Shown in pieces: positions 55,089 to 64,000 of a stretch of 64,000 nucleotides of DNA. Every line of letters starts with the position of its first letter. Position 1 is the first letter of the stretch. A program made the position numbers and the translations under genes. The stretch lies in the NCBI RefSeq assembly GCF_000499845.2, contig NC_023756.2, positions 33,231,406 to 33,295,405 of the forward strand, given 5' to 3'. The DNA comes from Phaseolus vulgaris. Taxonomy: Eukaryota; Streptophyta; Magnoliopsida; Fabales; Fabaceae. The notes under the pieces were generated by a model. That model had not been told where the DNA came from, searched no databases, and was given only the letters and a program-made list of their open reading frames with translations.

Positions 55089-56649
55089 TCCCCTAGTTGA
55101 AGAAAGCTATGAAGATGAGGAAGATATCATTGGTTATACATGCATGCTTTCCATTACCAAAAGCTTGAGGCATTTGGACTGTATATAGAATTCCAATAAT
55201 AATGTGCTAAAATTGACATCCACCATTAGTCTACCACACTAAGTGTGTTTTTGAAATTGAAATAAGAAAACTTTAAAATCTATAAAAATAAACCTTTTAC
55301 ATATCACATGATATGGGTCAATTCCCACCATCTCGATCTAAGATTTAAACTAAAGACTTTTACACATATAAATAAACCTCGTACGTAGATACCGACCTTT
55401 GGGTTAAAATAAAAGTAATAAAGGAGGAATAACAACTTTAGATTACTACCCTCATCCTATTGGTGAGATATGATTATTACAAATTCCACCAATACTTAAC
55501 AGCAAATAATCCCTCAATATAAAGAAAGTCTATTGGAAATTGGCACCTGCTTAAGTTTCTCCTCCATTTCAATGAAAAGGGGCATGTTGCCAACATAAGA
55601 TTTTCTGCAACAAAAATATCACCTTTAAGAATAGCTTTCCGATATAGGAAAATGACATAGAAATTGTCTTAATACAAGCTTATTATATATGGGCCTTTAA
55701 ATGCCATGAATATAAATGGGCAATATAAATATCAACCAGATAAAGGGAACCCTGAATTCATTTAGAATCCAGTTCTTCTATAGATACGACTAGGAAGAAT
55801 CAAGTTAACTACCAGATAAAACGAGAAATAAAATCATACGTAGAATAGAGTCACAATTGTCATATGTAGAATAGAGTCCCAACTAAGAAATATCTTTTTA
55901 AAGGCACATAGAAAATTGAGAAGGATGCCCTGTAACAATACACAAACATCCAAAAAGGGAATGGGAGAGGAAAGAGGATACCTTTGCAAGAAGAGTAGTA
56001 CCAAGGAAGTGGAAAAATTGGAAATGTTGTTCATGTATCATTCTCAATCCATGATTAGGATAAAGCAGGTGATCAGCTGTTTCCTAGATGCATTGACAAT
56101 CAGCACGCAAGAATCAGTAAATAATACCCTAGAACAATTTCATCATATGTAACCTTTGTTCAGTAATTAACATCAGAACTATTAGTTTAATGATTAAAAA
56201 TAAATATATCTTCAACGTGAAAAAAAGATATACAACATATACATGAAATAGTAAATTCAATAGAGAAGTGTGTTTCTTTCTACATAGGAACTATTATTAA
56301 TAGTTTTATACCTTGTGAGGTGGGATCACCAATAATGTACCTAACTCATCAAAGTTGCAACAGAGGCATACAGAGATTAAGATGCATGAAACACAACGGT
56401 AATAATGTTAAAATAATGCAATTATAAGAAAGAAGTAAGCAGATAGCCGATCTAACACAGTGAATAAGAGCTTTCTGTGGGAAAAAGTAAAAGTTAAGGC
56501 ATGCCTGCTATGACTTCCAAAACTATGAAGATACAATATAAACTTGTTGCAATTTGTTAATGTGAAGTTTGTTGGATGGTCTCCACCTACAATCTTCAAG
56601 AAAAAGATATATATATATATATATATATACTAACATAAGTACTAGCGTG
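55089..56649. other. intergenic DNA, possibly the remains of an intron-rich gene
   Basis: No element is recognised. On the minus strand TTTTTGTTGCAG| ... AAGCAG|GTGCC brackets a 58-bp exon-like block (about 55547-55604) reading SYVGNMPLFIEMEEKLKQ in one frame. No neighbouring exon could be linked to it, so I do not call a gene. A short AT run lies at 56609-56630. Confidence 0.3.
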
Positions 56650-58394
56650 ATGAGTCTAGGCCAGCATGAACGACGAGATTTTGGAGAACGACGACAGCGC
56701 CAAGGTGGATGGGGGGAGGAGCAGAGGGGGAAACGTGTCTCACGCATTTATCAGTCGCCTTCAAACTTATGTTCTACTTTCTTTTTTTCAAATTTTCAAA
56801 GTACCCATGGTGAATATGATATGCTGAAGATTTTTTAGAGATGGGCTAGAGTGAAGGAGGTGTTCATCTCTAAACATCGAAATAGGTGGGCAAGAAGGTT
56901 TGGGTTCGTGAGATTCTTTACGGTGCCAAATGAGTTCAAACTGGAGAAGGAGTTGGATCAGATTTTCATTGGCAATATGAAACTCTATGTTAATCTACCA
57001 AAATATAGGAAAACAGGGTATACTCAACAAGGTGGGGCGCTTCTTGAGGGAGGTAAGGGTGAGTATCAGCACACTCGTGTACAGGTGCAACCAAAGGGTA
57101 AGGAGGAATGGAGAGTAATAAAAGGAAAGGAAGCTCGTATGGACCATATAATGAAGCACACATATGCTGAAGCTGTTAGGAAACCTCCACAGGACCAGTG
57201 GAAAGGACCAAGTATCGAAACTACCTTAAAGGTTCTTCCTTGGATGTCAAATAGTACAGTAGGACGGATGGTACCAGATTTGAACTTTACGTCATTATGT
57301 GAAGAGTTTATCAAAGGAGTCATGTCCATGATAAAGGTGAGATACATGGGAGATAATCTTGTTCTGTTGTCCCCTAAGGAAGGAGAACGAATGGAAGACA
57401 TTATCAAGTTGAATAACAGATGGTTTACGAGTATGTTCGAGGATTTAGAACCTTAGTCTATATCATGTGTAGCGGATCACGGGTTAGCATGGGCAAGGTG
57501 CTATGGTATTCCTATTCCTTTGTGGAATAAGGGTTGCCTATCTAAGGTTGTTGGGGAAGTGGCAGAGCTGGTGTCCATTGACGAGGCTACTGAGCAGTGG
57601 GAGAACATTGAGTACGCACGTATCCAAATTCGGGTGTCAAAATCGTGTAGAGTGGAAGTCTCAAAAGGGTATCGGATCAATGGCCAAATATACAACATAT
57701 GTATTATTGAGGAGGAACCTAGCCAAGGAGGAGGGGCATGTAATTGCCCTGAACATAATTATGCTGCTTCAGATAGCATATCTTCAATGGATACCTTCAT
57801 TGAGGAAACTATCTTCTCAGATAAAGCTTCTGAAGATGGGGATGTCAACGTCGGTGGTACCTCTCGGCGGGGAGTGGAGGCTAAGGAAGATAGTGAAACT
57901 TCACTCGAGACAAAGGAGAGACAAATGAAGTATCCTTCCCTGTTCGAAAGGGGGTGGCAGAAGAAAGATTTTTTACCTTATACAAATGAGGTAATACATG
58001 AGCAGGGGGTTTCTACTGCTGGAGCAGCTTTATCTGTGCAAGAGAAAGTCAATATAATCTGCTCCCTTATACACAATTCCTTGTCTGACCTAGTCCACTG
58101 TGTTCAACGTGTTAATCCTTCTACATCTAAACCCGAATTAAGTGTGGGCCATATTTCTAAAACCCAAGTTAACAATAGTGGGTTATTGGGCTTATCGAAA
58201 CAGGGAGCTAGGGTTGGTACGGAAGAGGTTCGTGTAAAGTCTGGGAAGGGAAGTTGATAGCGTCGTCGTCATCGGGTGGTGGATGCTCGAAATCGACAAC
58301 GGAGGCTTCCGTCAACTACTTTGGAGGGACGTATGTGGAGCCTACAAGTGGGTTCTCTAATCCATGTGGCTTTATTCAAAATGGCGAGGTTACA
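56650..58394 (+). pseudogene. LINE-type ORF1 protein with RRM, truncated
   Basis: The ATG at 56650 opens a basic N-terminus. An RNA-recognition motif follows (RNP2-like FFFSNF, RNP1-like RRFGFVRF, then LEKELDQIFIGNMKLYVNLP). A DUF4283-like domain is next (IIKLNNRWFTSMFEDLEP, then GIPIPLWNKGCLSKV and IEYARIQIRVSKS), and then an acidic tail. In-frame TAG codons at 56836-56838 and 57454-57456 interrupt it, and a frameshift near 58250 lets coding continue to 58394. There the next LTR cuts it off. Plant L1-like LINE ORF1 proteins of this type bind their RNA. The ORF2 endonuclease and RT are absent. A host-derived RRM protein is less likely. Confidence 0.68.
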
Positions 58395-58747
58395 TGATGG
58401 ATTTCCTATGAGCTCTTCTTGGATGTTTGTGGAAGATGGTGCGAAAGCTTAATGGAAGAGATGAACAAGGTCCTCCTAGGAGGTGTGGTGACCTTGAAGG
58501 TGCATGAAGAGTGTGGAAATGGGGAGGTTCGGCCAGCCCCTTTGAAGGTGGTGAAATGAAGATTAAAACCTAGAAACTAGGCAAGGAGTAATGTATGACA
58601 CTAAATTGGCAGCATAACAATACTGTATTCAATCTTGAAAATACAAGGTGTAGGCTCCTCCTTTTATAGGCTAAGGAGGACCATAATGCAACCCTAATGC
58701 TAATCAAAATGAAATGCAAATTTACATCACATGGAGCCCATGGCCAT
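58395..58747 (-). repeat. partial LTR, same family as 54389-55088
   Basis: It starts TGATGGATTTCC and is alignable to 54389-54740 at about 75-80% identity. It shares GGTTCGGCCAGC and the block around the TATA box. It is cut at 58748 by the gypsy LTR. Its left edge coincides with the end of LINE coding sequence. Confidence 0.65.
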
Positions 58748-59846
58748 TGATGACTTTTTACGGCAAGTGCACCGCGTTTGTCAAAAGTAATAATTGTCCC
58801 TAAGGACGGATATCGATCCCACAAGGAACAATGAATTATCGAGTACAATAATCGCTAAATATAAAAACAGAACAATTAAAAGAGTTTTGAATTAATTGTG
58901 TTGACACTGATCAATAAGAAAACAAACAAAGAATTAGTTGTTTCAATTGGAAAAATAAGGATTAGTTTCATCTCTCTCACTCTCAAGTATTTTAATTAGC
59001 ATGTCAATATTAAGTTCTTTGATTGAAATTGATGCCCGTATAAAAATCATTTATATCGATTCCTCGCATATAAAATCCTTAAGAATGTCCCCTAACTATC
59101 GATCCCTCGCATAATTATAAGAACAACTTAGAACGAAGCTCAGACGTTTAATAGCAATTAACATTTCAAGTCTATTCCTAGCACTCAAATATGTTAAGTA
59201 TTGTTGTTTAGGTCCGAACCCTAAAAATACCTCCCGGTCAGATTTAAGATTCTCAATTTGTCACGGAAAATTAAAAGTAAAACAACAATACCAATAATCA
59301 ATCAAGAACTGAATATTAATATATAAAATATCACCTCAATACATAAGAGTTTGAGCAGATTACTCTGAATCCCAAAGGGTAGAATTAGCCACGCATACTT
59401 CTATCACCTTCCATTCTCCCAATTGGGTTACAATTCACTCTATGGTGTTTTCCTCTCAATCTGGCACACTAAGGTTGAGCCTCTAGCCCTCTATTTATCC
59501 TAGTTTTCTAGGGTTAGGTTGTTTATTGTGTCGCGCTAATGGACTAAATGATAAAACATAAAAAAGGCCCAATCTTCCTTTGCATCTTTTTCCATTCTGG
59601 GACCTTCTATCTTTATCTTTTTAGCTCAAATCATTCATCTTTAATCCAAATCTCCAATCTTCCTTAGAAATCTGCAATTAACACCAAATTTGGGAATAAA
59701 ATACTCTTATTCTAATAAAGATCATAGAAAATGTAAAAAGGTATAAATTCATAAATTAGGGATTATTTTTATATGTAAATTAGCAATAAATCCTCATAAG
59801 TGCCTATATTTTAATATGAAATATTACTGAAATTAGACACTTATCA
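58748..59846 (-). repeat. 3' LTR of the gag-pro-type gypsy element
   Basis: The 1099-bp LTR reads TGATGACTTTTTACGG ... GACACTTATCA on the plus strand. It is homologous to 1042-2190 in reverse. TCTCCCCAAC at 59847 is the reversed polypurine tract. The 5' LTR and PBS lie beyond the window. Confidence 0.75.
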
Positions 59847-61547
59847 CTCTCCCCAACTTAGAATCTTGCTTGTCCTCAAGCAAAGTAAATGAATATATTT
59901 GAATTTAAATATCAAATAACTTAATTCACTAAACAACAGATCAAATTAGAAACTTATGATGCTTCCAAATTCAAATATAAAAAATTATAGACACAATCAA
60001 TTTCCAGGATCAAATCAAAACAAATAAATGAGAATTCATCAAGGAATATCTTCTCATATGCTCACGGGTAAGTGTTTCTCTCTATTTTCACTGAATCATA
60101 ACAAATCACAGTTGCTTTTCATTTCATCTTCAAACCACAAACATATTAGAAACATGAATCTTGAGGTCTTTTACAGGGTTGTAATGAGGCTGGGCTTCCA
60201 AAAAAATATTGGTTTTTCTTAGATAACAAAATGCACATCTTAAAGAAGAAGAACATACCTACAATTCAATTATAGAGAACATATATGTTATCTAATTACC
60301 ACTTTCTTTCGATGTCACCTTTTTCCTCATTTTCTTTCTTTTCATGATTTTCATGAAATTTTTTTCTATCTTTCTTTTTTTTTAATTTCTTTTTCTTCTT
60401 CTGTTTCTGTTTTTTTTTTCAATAATAGGAAAAGATTCTTCCTATTTTCAACTTTTTGAACTTTCAAAATCAGAACCAACCATTCCCTTTTCTATATGTA
60501 TTGCATCTATGTTCTCCTTCCTTAGACATGCTAAAGGGTAGAAAATTATATCAATAAAGGTTAAGGTGCAATATTAACAAAAAATTTCTTAGCCCAAAGG
60601 GGATATAAAAAAATTGGAATTCTAATATAAAGGTTGGCTTTTTGGCCCTGGCTCCTAATTAACACAAACAAATGCCTCAATCATCTTCATGATCTTTTAT
60701 GATGCAACAAAAATAAAAATTAAGCAACCACAACTGTCAATTCATCAGTAAAACTCTCAAAACTGTTTAAGGTTCACACACTCACTTAGTTTAAATGGTC
60801 TCATTCCTTTTTGTCTTGTCATTATTTGTCCTAATCAATCATCCTGTTAAATTTTCATGTATCATAATTTTAACTACATTTGAATAGGGATTCAATCATA
60901 TTTTCTTTTCTAACCTGTGTCTAATTCATCTCACTGTTTAATATCTAAACACAAATTCTTTTTTCCACAATTCAAAATTAATATTCTAGTTCTTTTTAAT
61001 TTGAAAAAAAATAAACTAGAAAACAAACAAATTAAAACTGAAATTTAGTCAAGAAAGATAATTTAAGACTTAAAATTACCAAACTAATAAAACAGGAAAT
61101 TTATTCAAAATAAGCAATAAAAACAAACCAAACAAATAAGCAAATAAACAGAAAACAAAATAACCGAAAAATAAAATAAATAAAATAAGAAAAAATCCAA
61201 ATAACTGAAAAGAAAAGAGAATTAGAGAGATAAAACCATATTTTTGTTCAATCCTCTATTCTTAAGAAGTCATCCAGCATTTTGTTAAAATTTTTATCTA
61301 CAGTCTTGCTTCATTTGTTGGATCTGCCCCCTGAATATTAGAACCTGTCCCCAGGTCAAAAATACATAACCTGCAAAATGATTAGGAGGCATATAGGATT
61401 TTTTTTTTATTATTCTTATTTACTTTTCTTTTTTATTTTTTATTTTAAATAAAATCAGCAAAGGTAATAAAACAACATAAAACTAAAATGTGGACTGGGT
61501 TGCCTCCCAGTAAGCGCTCGTTTAACGTCATCTAGCTTGACGCCTGT
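59847..61547 (-). other. 3' noncoding region of the gag-pro-type element
   Basis: No ORF is supported. It contains the GCTTGTCCTCAAGCAAA motif near 59868 and a CTCCCAGTAAGCGCTCGTTTAACG block at 61505-61530 just after protease. Long plus-strand pyrimidine runs lie at 60300-60420. About 59847-60990 matches window positions 1-1041 in reverse. Confidence 0.6.
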
Positions 61548-61985
61548 TTATTTCAAGGTGGAATATCTCTGTGATCCATCCTTCTGTACACATTCTTCCC
61601 CTGCATTAAAATTTTTAAGACCATTAAAAAGATTTAAAGTTACCTCCTCATCTTGAGTTCTAACTTGAAGTTCTCCTTTGTCGACATCAACTATGATTCT
61701 AGCAGTCTTCATAAAGGGTCTTCCAAGTATCAAGGGAACCTCCTCATCTTCTTTCATGTCCATCACAACAAAATCCACAGGAAATATGAATTTATCCACC
61801 TTGACGAGAACATCTTCAACCACACCATATGGATACTTGGTTACGTGATCAGCTAACTTTAAAGTCATCTTGGTGGGTTTAATCTCCAAATCACCTACTT
61901 TCTTCAGCATTGCCAAAGGAATTATATTTACGCTTGCCCCCAAATCCAATAAAGCATTGGCTACTAATAAAGCACCTATAGACAC
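61548..61985 (-). pseudogene. retroviral-type aspartic protease of the gag-pro element
   Basis: A 145-codon frame (ATG at 61985) includes ALLDLGASVNIIPLAMLKK, where DLGAS takes the place of the D-S/T-G active site typical of this gypsy group. KYPYGVVEDVLVKVDKFIFPVDFVV and VPLILGRPFMKTARI follow as the protease core. It is in a different frame from gag, shifted at a run of five A/T at 62016-62020. Gag ends 10 bp into this ORF. Downstream, where RT would be expected, noncoding DNA begins. Homologous to 40726-40980. Confidence 0.78.
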
Positions 61986-63433
61986 GGGAAGGTTAAAACT
62001 CCCTGGGTCCTTGAATTTTTAGGCAAGCCTTTTTGAATAATGACATTGTATCTATCCTCCAGCTCTATATTTTTTTCTTCAATATAGCTCCTATTCTTTC
62101 GAAATCTTTCAAATGTTGAATCTTGCTTCAAATTTCCTGCAAAATAATTTTTAGGGAGCAATTTATCAAAGAATTTTCTTTCCTTCTCGCTTTTTGAAGG
62201 AGAATGAGGATATGATAAATCTTTTTCAAAAACTCCTCTCTCCTTATTTTCACTTTTCTTCTTTATTTTTTCCTCCTCACTTCTCTCTTTCTCATCTTTT
62301 TCTTCTTTTTCAGCCACTACATTATCGCAATGCTCTTTTGAATTGGTTTGCCTATTGACTGAAAACTGGCCACTTTGTTCCTCCACAATTTGTGAAATTT
62401 GTTTGGTCAGCTGTCTCATCTGGATCTCTATACTCCTAATCATGGCCATGCTATTGTCCTGCGCTCTCACAATATTGTCCTGCGCGCTCACAATCTTTGT
62501 TAGAGCGTCTTCAACTTTATTCATTCTTTCAAGCATGGATGGATCCTCAACTTCAGGTGAATTGTTCTGATAAAAACAGTGACCATTAGGATGAACACCT
62601 CCACAAAAATCACACCTGATTGACTGACTTTGGCTTTGAGATGAATGAACAACATATAATTGTTGGGGCAATTTAGCCATTTGTGCAGTTAGTTGCTCAA
62701 TCTGCTGTGTCAGAATCTTATTTTTAGCCAAGAGTGCATTTTCTAACAACCCTTTATTCTGAAGATCTTGTCCATCATGTTGGGCTTTATAATCAGTTGA
62801 TGCCAATGCATCAATAATTATTGTCGCTTGTTCTACATCAAGGGCCATCATTGTGCCGCCAGCTGCAGCATCTAGGAGCATCTTTATGTCAGATCTGAGA
62901 CCATTCAGGAATATGCTCAGTTGAGAAATATCTTCAAACCCATGATTTGGGCATTTTCTCAATATCATCTTAAATCTTTCCCATGTATCACAAAAGACTT
63001 CATTTGCTCCTTGTCTGAACATAGAGATCTCAGACTTTGCTTTGATGTAGCGAGAAATTGGAAAAAATCTTTGCAAATTTTTTTCCTCTACATCCTTCCA
63101 GCTAGTGAGGCTCTGATTTGGAAGTGATTTGAGTCATTCCTTAGCCTTTCCTGCCAATGAAAAAGAAAACAAGTGCATATAAACATTTTCAAGATCACCT
63201 GATTGAAAACCCATTGTTCCTACCAATTCATAAAATGTATCCAAATGTGAATATGGATCCTCATGTTCTATTGCTGTAAATTGATAGGCACGGATGAGAG
63301 TGAGAAAATCAGGATTTATTTCCAAGGCCTTGGTAGTAGTAGGTATTGCAATACTAGAAAAATATCTTGGTCCTTGGTACATGACATAATCTCCAACGGT
63401 CTTCTTAGTAGGTGGTGCTTGTTGTTCTGTCAT
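61976..63433 (-). pseudogene. gag of the gag-pro-type gypsy element
   Basis: The ATG at 63433 (MTEQQAPPTKKTVGDY) opens the gag domain (YSHLDTFYELVGTMGF, VYMHLFSFSLAGKAKE). A single TGA at 63134-63136 interrupts it at a position where relatives have Trp. In the same frame it continues with QRFFPISRYIKAKSEI, ERFKMILRKCPNHGFE and LRSDIKMLLDAAAGGTM. A CDFCGGVHPNGHC knuckle near 62600 and a Lys/Glu-rich region follow. The layout is that of Athila-type gag. It ends at 61976 by frameshift just before protease. Autonomous partners would be needed for RT and integrase. Confidence 0.8.
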
Positions 63434-64000
63434 GTTGCTTTCTTCCTAAAAGAGAGAACTTTTTTTTCTTTAAAAAGAATAAAATAAAATAAATTTGAAG
63501 ATAAAAATAAAAACAAAATATGTAAAATAAAATAAATAAATAAATAAAACCAAAAAACAAAAATAAAACACTAAAATGACGTTAAGAGAAAATTAACAAA
63601 AATATTCAAAAAAAAAATATAGATAAAATAAAAACTAAAAACAGAATAAAAGAAAACTCTAAAAACAAAAAATAACGTACTAAAAAAAATAAAAAATAAA
63701 ATAAATACTAGAAATAAAATAAAATAAAATAAAGTTAAAAAAAAAATTGAAAACTATAATTATAAACAACTAATATTCTAACTAACTAGCTTACGTAGAA
63801 ATAAAAACTAAAACTAATAATAAAATATAATTAAAATAAATAAATAACAGTTACGTAAACATAAATAAAACTACCTAAACTAATCCTAAAAAAACTAGAA
63901 TAAAATATAATAAAACAAAATCAAAATCAAAATCAAAACAAAATAAAATAAAAATAAACTAAATTAAATAACGTAAAGAAAAGAAAAGAAAAGAATATAA
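63434..64000 (-). other. A-rich leader of the gag-pro element
   Basis: Plus-strand A-rich sequence with AAAATAAAATAAATAAATA runs between gag and the PBS, which lies outside the window. The composition parallels the leader at 22090-22470 of the nested element. Confidence 0.6.

Noticed and set aside
55547..55604. Exon-like block with splice sites on the minus strand
   Set aside because: No adjacent exon or recognised family; one isolated block is not enough for a gene call.
54389..58747. One LTR element with LTRs at 54389-55088 and 58395-58747
   Set aside because: The LTRs are too diverged, no PBS is visible beside 58395, and the intervening LINE frame ends exactly at the right LTR. Two separate insertions fit better.

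Overview
This window looks like repeat-rich, probably pericentromeric, nuclear DNA of a dicot plant. A papilionoid legume is my best guess, from the retroelement families and the plant gene remnants; this is inference, since there is no organellar or rRNA sequence to confirm it. I see no tRNA gene, rRNA gene, CRISPR array or bacterial-type operon. Almost all coding sequence belongs to transposable elements, and the host genes I recognise are pseudogene fragments.

Layout. 1-2190: 3' part and LTR of a plus-strand Ty3/gypsy gag-pro-type element, inserted into a minus-strand gag remnant (2191-2650) and its leader (to about 3570). 3955-6330: an ATT-rich microsatellite split by a Helitron-like element (4642-6231). 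6615-7320: dead LRR receptor-like protein fragment. 8791-30063: complete Tat-lineage Ty3/gypsy element on the minus strand (LTRs of 1075 bp, CTGAT target duplication, tRNA-Lys PBS). It carries gag-pro, RT, two RNase H domains and integrase, plus a spliced gene on the opposite strand between integrase and the 3' LTR. Its RT is split by a tandemly arranged non-autonomous LTR element (17338-26326; LTRs of 1192 bp, tRNA-Asp PBS). 30449-31370: AAA-ATPase pseudogene. 32474-38776: two broken copies of a second Tat family in opposite orientations, one containing a solo LTR with a perfect CTCTG duplication. 38777-41395: degenerate plus-strand gag-pro copy with a CACTA-like insertion. 43205-52634: young, complete Ty1/copia element (probably SIRE/Maximus lineage) with an extra ORF after pol, inserted in a TA microsatellite. 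53139-54074: hAT-like non-autonomous element. 54118-54302: RADIALIS-like MYB pseudogene. 54389-58747: LTR fragments and a broken LINE ORF1. 58748-64000: 3' LTR, noncoding 3' region, protease and gag of a second gag-pro-only element on the minus strand.

How the parts relate. The Tat element has about 2% LTR divergence and predates its nested element (4 differences in 1192 bp between LTRs). The copia element is similarly young (5 substitutions and a 2-bp indel in about 1660 bp). Several families carry gag or gag-pro without RT or integrase and would depend on autonomous relatives. Four of the five broken codons for which I can propose an ancestral codon fit a single C-to-T or G-to-A change, as expected for methylated, silenced repeats. 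The most unusual pieces are the antisense gene of the Tat element (G-box cluster, two introns, coiled coil), the extra ORF of the copia element, the tandem LTR-internal-LTR-internal array, and a short leader motif shared by two different gag-bearing families.
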